Below, piece by piece: positions 1 to 14,184 of a DNA stretch of 64,000 nt. The notes beneath the pieces were generated by a model. It saw only the letters and a list, made by a program, of their open reading frames with translations. It ran no database searches and had not been told where the DNA came from. The stretch covers positions 3,797,015 to 3,861,014 of the forward strand of contig JASKMD010000009.1 in NCBI GenBank assembly GCA_030144725.1, in the 5' to 3' direction. The stretch comes from Haematococcus lacustris. Taxonomy: Eukaryota > Chlorophyta > Chlorophyceae > Chlamydomonadales > Haematococcaceae. Position 1 is the stretch's first letter. Each line of letters begins with the position of its first letter. A program made the position numbers and the translations under genes.

Positions 1-3000
1 CCCGGCCGTTGGCTGGCTCCACCACCACACCACCCTCTGCCGGCAGTGGCACCAACTCTGTTGGCAACCCTTGGGCCGCACGGGGTAAGGGGCACGTCAT
101 GGCAAGCCTTGGCAATCTGTGGACCCCCCCCTTGTCAGTGCACATGGCTTCACACGCTCCCAACTCCCCGCCGGGCAGCATCTAGCCCACCGTGCCCGAG
201 CGCAATGTTGCAGAGCCGGCAAGCAGCTTTCCAACGCAACCGGGGGCACCACGGGGCATGGAGTGCATGGTGAGATGGGTGGTAATGTGTGTGGGGGGGG
301 TACCCGACACTTTGGTGAGCTGCAACAGAGCCACCCGTGGGCGGGTGGGCATGAGCTTGGTGGCGCCGGGACGCTGGCAGCCGTGGCCACCACCATACAA
401 GTCACCGACTTGTGCCCTTTCTGGCCGTTTCCCAGGCCCTGAATCACACGTTTGGGTCACTTTCCCACCCTTTTTGTGTGGGGCACCACCCAACCTTGGG
501 CAAACACGCGGCGTGAGCGTTGTGTCGGGCACGTGGTGCGCGTGTGGTGACGCCCTCCACCCGGCGGGGCCGACCCCCGCTCCGCGCTGGCGTTGGGCGA
601 GGGGGTGGGCGGGGGGGGGGGGCCGTGCGCCTCCTCGGCGGGCAAAACCCTACGACACTCCGGGTTCCCAGGTGATCACTCAACCCAGTACTGATGAAGC
701 CCAGACCAGATTGACTTCCCAGTTCTAATGAGAGGGGGTCCATTCTGGTCGGTATGATCGTAGGATGATGAGAGGGGGGGTGTGGCATGACATGACCCCA
801 TGCACGTCCCTACAGTGCCCGGCCGTTGGCTGGCTCCACCACCACACCACCCTCTGCCGGCAGTGGCACCAACTCTGTTGGCAACCCTTGGGCCGCACGG
901 GGTAAGGGGCACGTCATGGCAAGCCTTGGCAATCTGTGGACCCCCCCCTTGTCAGTGCACATGGCTTCACACGCTCCCAACTCCCCGCCGGGCAGCATCT
1001 AGCCCACCGTGCCCGAGCGCAATGTTGCAGAGCCGGCAAGCAGCTTTCCAACGCAACCGGGGGCACCACGGGGCATGGAGTGCATGGTGAGATGGGTGGT
1101 AATGTGTGTGGGGGGGGTACCCGACACTTTGGTGAGCTGCAACAGAGCCACCCGTGGGCGGGTGGGCATGAGCTTGGTGGCGCCGGGACGCTGGCAGCCG
1201 TGGCCACCACCATACAAGTCACCGACTTGTGCCCTTTCTGGCCGTTTCCCAGGCCCTGAATCACACGTTTGGGTCACTTTCCCACCCTTTTTGTGTGGGG
1301 CACCACCCAACCTTGGGCAAACACGCGGCGTGAGCGTTGTGTCGGGCACGTGGTGCGCGTGTGGTGACGCCCTCCACCCGGCGGGGCCGACCCCCGCTCC
1401 GCGCTGGCGTTGGGCGAGGGGGTGGGCGGGGGGGGGGGGCCGTGCGCCTCCTCGGCGGGCAAAACCCTACGACACTCCGGGTTCCCAGGTGATCACTCAA
1501 CCCAGTACTGATGAAGCCCAGACCAGATTGACTTCCCAGTTCTAATGAGAGGGGGTCCATTCTGGTCGGTATGATCGTAGGATGATGAGAGGGGGGGTGT
1601 GGCATGACATGACCCCATGCACGTCCCTACAGTGCCCGGCCGTTGGCTGGCTCCACCACCACACCACCCTCTGCCGGCAGTGGCACCAACTCTGTTGGCA
1701 ACCCTTGGGCCGCACGGGGTAAGGGGCACGTCATGGCAAGCCTTGGCAATCTGTGGACCCCCCCCTTGTCAGTGCACATGGCTTCACACGCTCCCAACTC
1801 CCCGCCGGGCAGCATCTAGCCCACCGTGCCCGAGCGCAATGTTGCAGAGCCGGCAAGCAGCTTTCCAACGCAACCGGGGGCACCACGGGGCATGGAGTGC
1901 ATGGTGAGATGGGTGGTAATGTGTGTGGGGGGGGTACCCGACACTTTGGTGAGCTGCAACAGAGCCACCCGTGGGCGGGTGGGCATGAGCTTGGTGGCGC
2001 CGGGACGCTGGCAGCCGTGGCCACCACCATACAAGTCACCGACTTGTGCCCTTTCTGGCCGTTTCCCAGGCCCTGAATCACACGTTTGGGTCACTTTCCC
2101 ACCCTTTTTGTGTGGGGCACCACCCAACCTTGGGCAAACACGCGGCGTGAGCGTTGTGTCGGGCACGTGGTGCGCGTGTGGTGACGCCCTCCACCCGGCG
2201 GGGCCGACCCCCGCTCCGCGCTGGCGTTGGGCGAGGGGGTGGGCGGGGGGGGGGGGCCGTGCGCCTCCTCGGCGGGCAAAACCCTACGACACTCCGGGTT
2301 CCCAGGTGATCACTCAACCCAGTACTGATGAAGCCCAGACCAGATTGACTTCCCAGTTCTAATGAGAGGGGGTCCATTCTGGTCGGTATGATCGTAGGAT
2401 GATGAGAGGGGGGGTGTGGCATGACATGACCCCATGCACGTCCCTACAGTGCCCGGCCGTTGGCTGGCTCCACCACCACACCACCCTCTGCCGGCAGTGG
2501 CACCAACTCTGTTGGCAACCCTTGGGCCGCACGGGGTAAGGGGCACGTCATGGCAAGCCTTGGCAATCTGTGGACCCCCCCCTTGTCAGTGCACATGGCT
2601 TCACACGCTCCCAACTCCCCGCCGGGCAGCATCTAGCCCACCGTGCCCGAGCGCAATGTTGCAGAGCCGGCAAGCAGCTTTCCAACGCAACCGGGGGCAC
2701 CACGGGGCATGGAGTGCATGGTGAGATGGGTGGTAATGTGTGTGGGGGGGGTACCCGACACTTTGGTGAGCTGCAACAGAGCCACCCGTGGGCGGGTGGG
2801 CATGAGCTTGGTGGCGCCGGGACGCTGGCAGCCGTGGCCACCACCATACAAGTCACCGACTTGTGCCCTTTCTGGCCGTTTCCCAGGCCCTGAATCACAC
2901 GTTTGGGTCACTTTCCCACCCTTTTTGTGTGGGGCACCACCCAACCTTGGGCAAACACGCGGCGTGAGCGTTGTGTCGGGCACGTGGTGCGCGTGTGGTG

Positions 3001-6000
3001 ACGCCCTCCACCCGGCGGGGCCGACCCCCGCTCCGCGCTGGCGTTGGGCGAGGGGGTGGGCGGGGGGGGGGGGCCGTGCGCCTCCTCGGCGGGCAAAACC
3101 CTACGACACTCCGGGTTCCCAGGTGATCACTCAACCCAGTACTGATGAAGCCCAGACCAGATTGACTTCCCAGTTCTAATGAGAGGGGGTCCATTCTGGT
3201 CGGTATGATCGTAGGATGATGAGAGGGGGGGTGTGGCATGACATGACCCCATGCACGTCCCTACAGTGCCCGGCCGTTGGCTGGCTCCACCACCACACCA
3301 CCCTCTGCCGGCAGTGGCACCAACTCTGTTGGCAACCCTTGGGCCGCACGGGGTAAGGGGCACGTCATGGCAAGCCTTGGCAATCTGTGGACCCCCCCCT
3401 TGTCAGTGCACATGGCTTCACACGCTCCCAACTCCCCGCCGGGCAGCATCTAGCCCACCGTGCCCGAGCGCAATGTTGCAGAGCCGGCAAGCAGCTTTCC
3501 AACGCAACCGGGGGCACCACGGGGCATGGAGTGCATGGTGAGATGGGTGGTAATGTGTGTGGGGGGGGTACCCGACACTTTGGTGAGCTGCAACAGAGCC
3601 ACCCGTGGGCGGGTGGGCATGAGCTTGGTGGCGCCGGGACGCTGGCAGCCGTGGCCACCACCATACAAGTCACCGACTTGTGCCCTTTCTGGCCGTTTCC
3701 CAGGCCCTGAATCACACGTTTGGGTCACTTTCCCACCCTTTTTGTGTGGGGCACCACCCAACCTTGGGCAAACACGCGGCGTGAGCGTTGTGTCGGGCAC
3801 GTGGTGCGCGTGTGGTGACGCCCTCCACCCGGCGGGGCCGACCCCCGCTCCGCGCTGGCGTTGGGCGAGGGGGTGGGCGGGGGGGGGGGGCCGTGCGCCT
3901 CCTCGGCGGGCAAAACCCTACGACACTCCGGGTTCCCAGGTGATCACTCAACCCAGTACTGATGAAGCCCAGACCAGATTGACTTCCCAGTTCTAATGAG
4001 AGGGGGTCCATTCTGGTCGGTATGATCGTAGGATGATGAGAGGGGGGGTGTGGCATGACATGACCCCATGCACGTCCCTACAGTGCCCGGCCGTTGGCTG
4101 GCTCCACCACCACACCACCCTCTGCCGGCAGTGGCACCAACTCTGTTGGCAACCCTTGGGCCGCACGGGGTAAGGGGCACGTCATGGCAAGCCTTGGCAA
4201 TCTGTGGACCCCCCCCTTGTCAGTGCACATGGCTTCACACGCTCCCAACTCCCCGCCGGGCAGCATCTAGCCCACCGTGCCCGAGCGCAATGTTGCAGAG
4301 CCGGCAAGCAGCTTTCCAACGCAACCGGGGGCACCACGGGGCATGGAGTGCATGGTGAGATGGGTGGTAATGTGTGTGGGGGGGGTACCCGACACTTTGG
4401 TGAGCTGCAACAGAGCCACCCGTGGGCGGGTGGGCATGAGCTTGGTGGCGCCGGGACGCTGGCAGCCGTGGCCACCACCATACAAGTCACCGACTTGTGC
4501 CCTTTCTGGCCGTTTCCCAGGCCCTGAATCACACGTTTGGGTCACTTTCCCACCCTTTTTGTGTGGGGCACCACCCAACCTTGGGCAAACACGCGGCGTG
4601 AGCGTTGTGTCGGGCACGTGGTGCGCGTGTGGTGACGCCCTCCACCCGGCGGGGCCGACCCCCGCTCCGCGCTGGCGTTGGGCGAGGGGGTGGGCGGGGG
4701 GGGGGGGCCGTGCGCCTCCTCGGCGGGCAAAACCCTACGACACTCCGGGTTCCCAGGTGATCACTCAACCCAGTACTGATGAAGCCCAGACCAGATTGAC
4801 TTCCCAGTTCTAATGAGAGGGGGTCCATTCTGGTCGGTATGATCGTAGGATGATGAGAGGGGGGGTGTGGCATGACATGACCCCATGCACGTCCCTACAG
4901 TGCCCGGCCGTTGGCTGGCTCCACCACCACACCACCCTCTGCCGGCAGTGGCACCAACTCTGTTGGCAACCCTTGGGCCGCACGGGGTAAGGGGCACGTC
5001 ATGGCAAGCCTTGGCAATCTGTGGACCCCCCCCTTGTCAGTGCACATGGCTTCACACGCTCCCAACTCCCCGCCGGGCAGCATCTAGCCCACCGTGCCCG
5101 AGCGCAATGTTGCAGAGCCGGCAAGCAGCTTTCCAACGCAACCGGGGGCACCACGGGGCATGGAGTGCATGGTGAGATGGGTGGTAATGTGTGTGGGGGG
5201 GGTACCCGACACTTTGGTGAGCTGCAACAGAGCCACCCGTGGGCGGGTGGGCATGAGCTTGGTGGCGCCGGGACGCTGGCAGCCGTGGCCACCACCATAC
5301 AAGTCACCGACTTGTGCCCTTTCTGGCCGTTTCCCAGGCCCTGAATCACACGTTTGGGTCACTTTCCCACCCTTTTTGTGTGGGGCACCACCCAACCTTG
5401 GGCAAACACGCGGCGTGAGCGTTGTGTCGGGCACGTGGTGCGCGTGTGGTGACGCCCTCCACCCGGCGGGGCCGACCCCCGCTCCGCGCTGGCGTTGGGC
5501 GAGGGGGTGGGCGGGGGGGGGGGGCCGTGCGCCTCCTCGGCGGGCAAAACCCTACGACACTCCGGGTTCCCAGGTGATCACTCAACCCAGTACTGATGAA
5601 GCCCAGACCAGATTGACTTCCCAGTTCTAATGAGAGGGGGTCCATTCTGGTCGGTATGATCGTAGGATGATGAGAGGGGGGGTGTGGCATGACATGACCC
5701 CATGCACGTCCCTACAGTGCCCGGCCGTTGGCTGGCTCCACCACCACACCACCCTCTGCCGGCAGTGGCACCAACTCTGTTGGCAACCCTTGGGCCGCAC
5801 GGGGTAAGGGGCACGTCATGGCAAGCCTTGGCAATCTGTGGACCCCCCCCTTGTCAGTGCACATGGCTTCACACGCTCCCAACTCCCCGCCGGGCAGCAT
5901 CTAGCCCACCGTGCCCGAGCGCAATGTTGCAGAGCCGGCAAGCAGCTTTCCAACGCAACCGGGGGCACCACGGGGCATGGAGTGCATGGTGAGATGGGTG

Positions 6001-9000
6001 GTAATGTGTGTGGGGGGGGTACCCGACACTTTGGTGAGCTGCAACAGAGCCACCCGTGGGCGGGTGGGCATGAGCTTGGTGGCGCCGGGACGCTGGCAGC
6101 CGTGGCCACCACCATACAAGTCACCGACTTGTGCCCTTTCTGGCCGTTTCCCAGGCCCTGAATCACACGTTTGGGTCACTTTCCCACCCTTTTTGTGTGG
6201 GGCACCACCCAACCTTGGGCAAACACGCGGCGTGAGCGTTGTGTCGGGCACGTGGTGCGCGTGTGGTGACGCCCTCCACCCGGCGGGGCCGACCCCCGCT
6301 CCGCGCTGGCGTTGGGCGAGGGGGTGGGCGGGGGGGGGGGGGCCGTGCGCCTCCTCGGCGGGCAAAACCCTACGACACTCCGGGTTCCCAGGTGATCACT
6401 CAACCCAGTACTGATGAAGCCCAGACCAGATTGACTTCCCAGTTCTAATGAGAGGGGGTCCATTCTGGTCGGTATGATCGTAGGATGATGAGAGGGGGGG
6501 TGTGGCATGACATGACCCCATGCACGTCCCTACAGTGCCCGGCCGTTGGCTGGCTCCACCACCACACCACCCTCTGCCGGCAGTGGCACCAACTCTGTTG
6601 GCAACCCTTGGGCCGCACGGGGTAAGGGGCACGTCATGGCAAGCCTTGGCAATCTGTGGACCCCCCCCTTGTCAGTGCACATGGCTTCACACGCTCCCAA
6701 CTCCCCGCCGGGCAGCATCTAGCCCACCGTGCCCGAGCGCAATGTTGCAGAGCCGGCAAGCAGCTTTCCAACGCAACCGGGGGCACCACGGGGCATGGAG
6801 TGCATGGTGAGATGGGTGGTAATGTGTGTGGGGGGGGTACCCGACACTTTGGTGAGCTGCAACAGAGCCACCCGTGGGCGGGTGGGCATGAGCTTGGTGG
6901 CGCCGGGACGCTGGCAGCCGTGGCCACCACCATACAAGTCACCGACTTGTGCCCTTTCTGGCCGTTTCCCAGGCCCTGAATCACACGTTTGGGTCACTTT
7001 CCCACCCTTTTTGTGTGGGGCACCACCCAACCTTGGGCAAACACGCGGCGTGAGCGTTGTGTCGGGCACGTGGTGCGCGTGTGGTGACGCCCTCCACCCG
7101 GCGGGGCCGACCCCCGCTCCGCGCTGGCGTTGGGCGAGGGGGTGGGCGGGGGGGGGGGGGCCGTGCGCCTCCTCGGCGGGCAAAACCCTACGACACTCCG
7201 GGTTCCCAGGTGATCACTCAACCCAGTACTGATGAAGCCCAGACCAGATTGACTTCCCAGTTCTAATGAGAGGGGGTCCATTCTGGTCGGTATGATCGTA
7301 GGATGATGAGAGGGGGGGTGTGGCATGACATGACCCCATGCACGTCCCTACAGTGCCCGGCCGTTGGCTGGCTCCACCACCACACCACCCTCTGCCGGCA
7401 GTGGCACCAACTCTGTTGGCAACCCTTGGGCCGCACGGGGTAAGGGGCACGTCATGGCAAGCCTTGGCAATCTGTGGACCCCCCCCTTGTCAGTGCACAT
7501 GGCTTCACACGCTCCCAACTCCCCGCCGGGCAGCATCTAGCCCACCGTGCCCGAGCGCAATGTTGCAGAGCCGGCAAGCAGCTTTCCAACGCAACCGGGG
7601 GCACCACGGGGCATGGAGTGCATGGTGAGATGGGTGGTAATGTGTGTGGGGGGGGTACCCGACACTTTGGTGAGCTGCAACAGAGCCACCCGTGGGCGGG
7701 TGGGCATGAGCTTGGTGGCGCCGGGACGCTGGCAGCCGTGGCCACCACCATACAAGTCACCGACTTGTGCCCTTTCTGGCCGTTTCCCAGGCCCTGAATC
7801 ACACGTTTGGGTCACTTTCCCACCCTTTTTGTGTGGGGCACCACCCAACCTTGGGCAAACACGCGGCGTGAGCGTTGTGTCGGGCACGTGGTGCGCGTGT
7901 GGTGACGCCCTCCACCCGGCGGGGCCGACCCCCGCTCCGCGCTGGCGTTGGGCGAGGGGGTGGGCGGGGGGGGGGGGGCCGTGCGCCTCCTCGGCGGGCA
8001 AAACCCTACGACACTCCGGGTTCCCAGGTGATCACTCAACCCAGTACTGATGAAGCCCAGACCAGATTGACTTCCCAGTTCTAATGAGAGGGGGTCCATT
8101 CTGGTCGGTATGATCGTAGGATGATGAGAGGGGGGGTGTGGCATGACATGACCCCATGCACGTCCCTACAGTGCCCGGCCGTTGGCTGGCTCCACCACCA
8201 CACCACCCTCTGCCGGCAGTGGCACCAACTCTGTTGGCAACCCTTGGGCCGCACGGGGTAAGGGGCACGTCATGGCAAGCCTTGGCAATCTGTGGACCCC
8301 CCCCTTGTCAGTGCACATGGCTTCACACGCTCCCAACTCCCCGCCGGGCAGCATCTAGCCCACCGTGCCCGAGCGCAATGTTGCAGAGCCGGCAAGCAGC
8401 TTTCCAACGCAACCGGGGGCACCACGGGGCATGGAGTGCATGGTGAGATGGGTGGTAATGTGTGTGGGGGGGGTACCCGACACTTTGGTGAGCTGCAACA
8501 GAGCCACCCGTGGGCGGGTGGGCATGAGCTTGGTGGCGCCGGGACGCTGGCAGCCGTGGCCACCACCATACAAGTCACCGACTTGTGCCCTTTCTGGCCG
8601 TTTCCCAGGCCCTGAATCACACGTTTGGGTCACTTTCCCACCCTTTTTGTGTGGGGCACCACCCAACCTTGGGCAAACACGCGGCGTGAGCGTTGTGTCG
8701 GGCACGTGGTGCGCGTGTGGTGACGCCCTCCACCCGGCGGGGCCGACCCCCGCTCCGCGCTGGCGTTGGGCGAGGGGGTGGGCGGGGGGGGGGGGCCGTG
8801 CGCCTCCTCGGCGGGCAAAACCCTACGACACTCCGGGTTCCCAGGTGATCACTCAACCCAGTACTGATGAAGCCCAGACCAGATTGACTTCCCAGTTCTA
8901 ATGAGAGGGGGTCCATTCTGGTCGGTATGATCGTAGGATGATGAGAGGGGGGGTGTGGCATGACATGACCCCATGCACGTCCCTACAGTGCCCGGCCGTT

Positions 9001-12000
9001 GGCTGGCTCCACCACCACACCACCCTCTGCCGGCAGTGGCACCAACTCTGTTGGCAACCCTTGGGCCGCACGGGGTAAGGGGCACGTCATGGCAAGCCTT
9101 GGCAATCTGTGGACCCCCCCCTTGTCAGTGCACATGGCTTCACACGCTCCCAACTCCCCGCCGGGCAGCATCTAGCCCACCGTGCCCGAGCGCAATGTTG
9201 CAGAGCCGGCAAGCAGCTTTCCAACGCAACCGGGGGCACCACGGGGCATGGAGTGCATGGTGAGATGGGTGGTAATGTGTGTGGGGGGGGTACCCGACAC
9301 TTTGGTGAGCTGCAACAGAGCCACCCGTGGGCGGGTGGGCATGAGCTTGGTGGCGCCGGGACGCTGGCAGCCGTGGCCACCACCATACAAGTCACCGACT
9401 TGTGCCCTTTCTGGCCGTTTCCCAGGCCCTGAATCACACGTTTGGGTCACTTTCCCACCCTTTTTGTGTGGGGCACCACCCAACCTTGGGCAAACACGCG
9501 GCGTGAGCGTTGTGTCGGGCACGTGGTGCGCGTGTGGTGACGCCCTCCACCCGGCGGGGCCGACCCCCGCTCCGCGCTGGCGTTGGGCGAGGGGGTGGGC
9601 GGGGGGGGGGGGGCCGTGCGCCTCCTCGGCGGGCAAAACCCTACGACACTCCGGGTTCCCAGGTGATCACTCAACCCAGTACTGATGAAGCCCAGACCAG
9701 ATTGACTTCCCAGTTCTAATGAGAGGGGGTCCATTCTGGTCGGTATGATCGTAGGATGATGAGAGGGGGGGTGTGGCATGACATGACCCCATGCACGTCC
9801 CTACAGTGCCCGGCCGTTGGCTGGCTCCACCACCACACCACCCTCTGCCGGCAGTGGCACCAACTCTGTTGGCAACCCTTGGGCCGCACGGGGTAAGGGG
9901 CACGTCATGGCAAGCCTTGGCAATCTGTGGACCCCCCCCTTGTCAGTGCACATGGCTTCACACGCTCCCAACTCCCCGCCGGGCAGCATCTAGCCCACCG
10001 TGCCCGAGCGCAATGTTGCAGAGCCGGCAAGCAGCTTTCCAACGCAACCGGGGGCACCACGGGGCATGGAGTGCATGGTGAGATGGGTGGTAATGTGTGT
10101 GGGGGGGGTACCCGACACTTTGGTGAGCTGCAACAGAGCCACCCGTGGGCGGGTGGGCATGAGCTTGGTGGCGCCGGGACGCTGGCAGCCGTGGCCACCA
10201 CCATACAAGTCACCGACTTGTGCCCTTTCTGGCCGTTTCCCAGGCCCTGAATCACACGTTTGGGTCACTTTCCCACCCTTTTTGTGTGGGGCACCACCCA
10301 ACCTTGGGCAAACACGCGGCGTGAGCGTTGTGTCGGGCACGTGGTGCGCGTGTGGTGACGCCCTCCACCCGGCGGGGCCGACCCCCGCTCCGCGCTGGCG
10401 TTGGGCGAGGGGGTGGGCGGGGGGGGGGGGGCCGTGCGCCTCCTCGGCGGGCAAAACCCTACGACACTCCGGGTTCCCAGGTGATCACTCAACCCAGTAC
10501 TGATGAAGCCCAGACCAGATTGACTTCCCAGTTCTAATGAGAGGGGGTCCATTCTGGTCGGTATGATCGTAGGATGATGAGAGGGGGGGTGTGGCATGAC
10601 ATGACCCCATGCACGTCCCTACAGTGCCCGGCCGTTGGCTGGCTCCACCACCACACCACCCTCTGCCGGCAGTGGCACCAACTCTGTTGGCAACCCTTGG
10701 GCCGCACGGGGTAAGGGGCACGTCATGGCAAGCCTTGGCAATCTGTGGACCCCCCCCTTGTCAGTGCACATGGCTTCACACGCTCCCAACTCCCCGCCGG
10801 GCAGCATCTAGCCCACCGTGCCCGAGCGCAATGTTGCAGAGCCGGCAAGCAGCTTTCCAACGCAACCGGGGGCACCACGGGGCATGGAGTGCATGGTGAG
10901 ATGGGTGGTAATGTGTGTGGGGGGGGTACCCGACACTTTGGTGAGCTGCAACAGAGCCACCCGTGGGCGGGTGGGCATGAGCTTGGTGGCGCCGGGACGC
11001 TGGCAGCCGTGGCCACCACCATACAAGTCACCGACTTGTGCCCTTTCTGGCCGTTTCCCAGGCCCTGAATCACACGTTTGGGTCACTTTCCCACCCTTTT
11101 TGTGTGGGGCACCACCCAACCTTGGGCAAACACGCGGCGTGAGCGTTGTGTCGGGCACGTGGTGCGCGTGTGGTGACGCCCTCCACCCGGCGGGGCCGAC
11201 CCCCGCTCCGCGCTGGCGTTGGGCGAGGGGGTGGGCGGGGGGGGGGGGGCCGTGCGCCTCCTCGGCGGGCAAAACCCTACGACACTCCGGGTTCCCAGGT
11301 GATCACTCAACCCAGTACTGATGAAGCCCAGACCAGATTGACTTCCCAGTTCTAATGAGAGGGGGTCCATTCTGGTCGGTATGATCGTAGGATGATGAGA
11401 GGGGGGGTGTGGCATGACATGACCCCATGCACGTCCCTACAGTGCCCGGCCGTTGGCTGGCTCCACCACCACACCACCCTCTGCCGGCAGTGGCACCAAC
11501 TCTGTTGGCAACCCTTGGGCCGCACGGGGTAAGGGGCACGTCATGGCAAGCCTTGGCAATCTGTGGACCCCCCCCTTGTCAGTGCACATGGCTTCACACG
11601 CTCCCAACTCCCCGCCGGGCAGCATCTAGCCCACCGTGCCCGAGCGCAATGTTGCAGAGCCGGCAAGCAGCTTTCCAACGCAACCGGGGGCACCACGGGG
11701 CATGGAGTGCATGGTGAGATGGGTGGTAATGTGTGTGGGGGGGGTACCCGACACTTTGGTGAGCTGCAACAGAGCCACCCGTGGGCGGGTGGGCATGAGC
11801 TTGGTGGCGCCGGGACGCTGGCAGCCGTGGCCACCACCATACAAGTCACCGACTTGTGCCCTTTCTGGCCGTTTCCCAGGCCCTGAATCACACGTTTGGG
11901 TCACTTTCCCACCCTTTTTGTGTGGGGCACCACCCAACCTTGGGCAAACACGCGGCGTGAGCGTTGTGTCGGGCACGTGGTGCGCGTGTGGTGACGCCCT

Positions 12001-13818
12001 CCACCCGGCGGGGCCGACCCCCGCTCCGCGCTGGCGTTGGGCGAGGGGGTGGGCGGGGGGGGGGGGGCCGTGCGCCTCCTCGGCGGGCAAAACCCTACGA
12101 CACTCCGGGTTCCCAGGTGATCACTCAACCCAGTACTGATGAAGCCCAGACCAGATTGACTTCCCAGTTCTAATGAGAGGGGGTCCATTCTGGTCGGTAT
12201 GATCGTAGGATGATGAGAGGGGGGGTGTGGCATGACATGACCCCATGCACGTCCCTACAGTGCCCGGCCGTTGGCTGGCTCCACCACCACACCACCCTCT
12301 GCCGGCAGTGGCACCAACTCTGTTGGCAACCCTTGGGCCGCACGGGGTAAGGGGCACGTCATGGCAAGCCTTGGCAATCTGTGGACCCCCCCCTTGTCAG
12401 TGCACATGGCTTCACACGCTCCCAACTCCCCGCCGGGCAGCATCTAGCCCACCGTGCCCGAGCGCAATGTTGCAGAGCCGGCAAGCAGCTTTCCAACGCA
12501 ACCGGGGGCACCACGGGGCATGGAGTGCATGGTGAGATGGGTGGTAATGTGTGTGGGGGGGGTACCCGACACTTTGGTGAGCTGCAACAGAGCCACCCGT
12601 GGGCGGGTGGGCATGAGCTTGGTGGCGCCGGGACGCTGGCAGCCGTGGCCACCACCATACAAGTCACCGACTTGTGCCCTTTCTGGCCGTTTCCCAGGCC
12701 CTGAATCACACGTTTGGGTCACTTTCCCACCCTTTTTGTGTGGGGCACCACCCAACCTTGGGCAAACACGCGGCGTGAGCGTTGTGTCGGGCACGTGGTG
12801 CGCGTGTGGTGACGCCCTCCACCCGGCGGGGCCGACCCCCGCTCCGCGCTGGCGTTGGGCGAGGGGGTGGGCGGGGGGGGGGGGGCGTGCGCCTCCTCGG
12901 CGGGCAAAACCCTACGACACTCCGGGTTCCCAGGTGATCACTCAACCCAGTACTGATGAAGCCCAGACCAGATTGACTTCCCAGTTCTAATGAGAGGGGG
13001 TCCATTCTGGTCGGTATGATCGTAGGATGATGAGAGGGGGGGTGTGGCATGACATGACCCCATGCACGTCCCTACAGTGCCCGGCCGTTGGCTGGCTCCA
13101 CCACCACACCACCCTCTGCCGGCAGTGGCACCAACTCTGTTGGCAACCCTTGGGCCGCACGGGGTAAGGGGCACGTCATGGCAAGCCTTGGCAATCTGTG
13201 GACCCCCCCCTTGTCAGTGCACATGGCTTCACACGCTCCCAACTCCCCGCCGGGCAGCATCTAGCCCACCGTGCCCGAGCGCAATGTTGCAGAGCCGGCA
13301 AGCAGCTTTCCAACGCAACCGGGGGCACCACGGGGCATGGAGTGCATGGTGAGATGGGTGGTAATGTGTGTGGGGGGGGTACCCGACACTTTGGTGAGCT
13401 GCAACAGAGCCACCCGTGGGCGGGTGGGCATGAGCTTGGTGGCGCCGGGACGCTGGCAGCCGTGGCCACCACCATACAAGTCACCGACTTGTGCCCTTTC
13501 TGGCCGTTTCCCAGGCCCTGAATCACACGTTTGGGTCACTTTCCCACCCTTTTTGTGTGGGGCACCACCCAACCTTGGGCAAACACGCGGCGTGAGCGTT
13601 GTGTCGGGCACGTGGTGCGCGTGTGGTGACGCCCTCCACCCGGCGGGGCCGACCCCCGCTCCGCGCTGGCGTTGGGCGAGGGGGTGGGCGGGGGGGGGGG
13701 GGCGTGCGCCTCCTCGGCGGGCAAAACCCTACGACACTCCGGGTTCCCAGGTGATCACTCAACCCAGTACTGATGAAGCCCAGACCAGATTGACTTCCCA
13801 GTTCTAATGAGAGGGGGT
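1..13818. repeat. 817/818-bp satellite array, 16.9 tandem copies
   Basis: A unit beginning CCCGGCCGTTGG at position 1 recurs at 818, 1635 and so on to the edge of unique sequence at 13,818. The only differences I found lie in one G-run per unit. Using an arbitrary anchor (97, 914, 1731 ...), units 1–7 and 11 carry G12 (817 bp), units 8–10 and 12–15 carry G13 (818 bp), and units 16–17 carry a C-to-G change next to the run (817 bp). Internal open frames of 60–178 codons recur in every unit on both strands, but no conserved domain is recognisable, so I treat them as chance frames in GC-rich DNA. The array continues beyond the left edge. The near identity implies recent amplification or strong homogenisation. 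Confidence 0.97.
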
Positions 13819-14184
13819 ACCACCCATCCTTGGGCAAAGCGCGGCGTGATCTACATCGACGTCGACATAGGCTGACCTAGATGTGTATAAAGAAGCAAAA
13901 GATGTATAGTCATCCCGTCATGTCCCGGTCCTCACGTCATGGCCATGTATCATCAGGACATGGTTTGCTGGTAGCAATCTGTCACTAGATATTGTTAGGG
14001 GCTGCACCATGTCTCCCACAACCATTGATTGCATGCAATTATTTGCAGCTGAGCGCCGCAGCACACATAATGATTGATTTGTCGCACCGCGCCTTCTCTC
14101 CGCCAGGGTGCAGTAGCATCCTCGCAAATAGCGAATACGCACAGGGACCTGTACCGTCAAATTCGAAAGCTCGGACAGCAGACA
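13819..14184. other. Satellite edge and unique DNA without a recognised gene
   Basis: The first ~32 bases repeat, with a few changes, an internal part of the satellite unit (the segment near 484–514 of copy 1). They are followed by AT-richer unique sequence. No coding or RNA signal was recognised. Confidence 0.5.

Noticed and set aside
192..728. A 178-codon frame repeated in each satellite unit, with several shorter ones on both strands.
   Set aside because: No domain, overlapping frames on both strands, extreme composition, and interruption by G-run length changes. Not supported as a gene.
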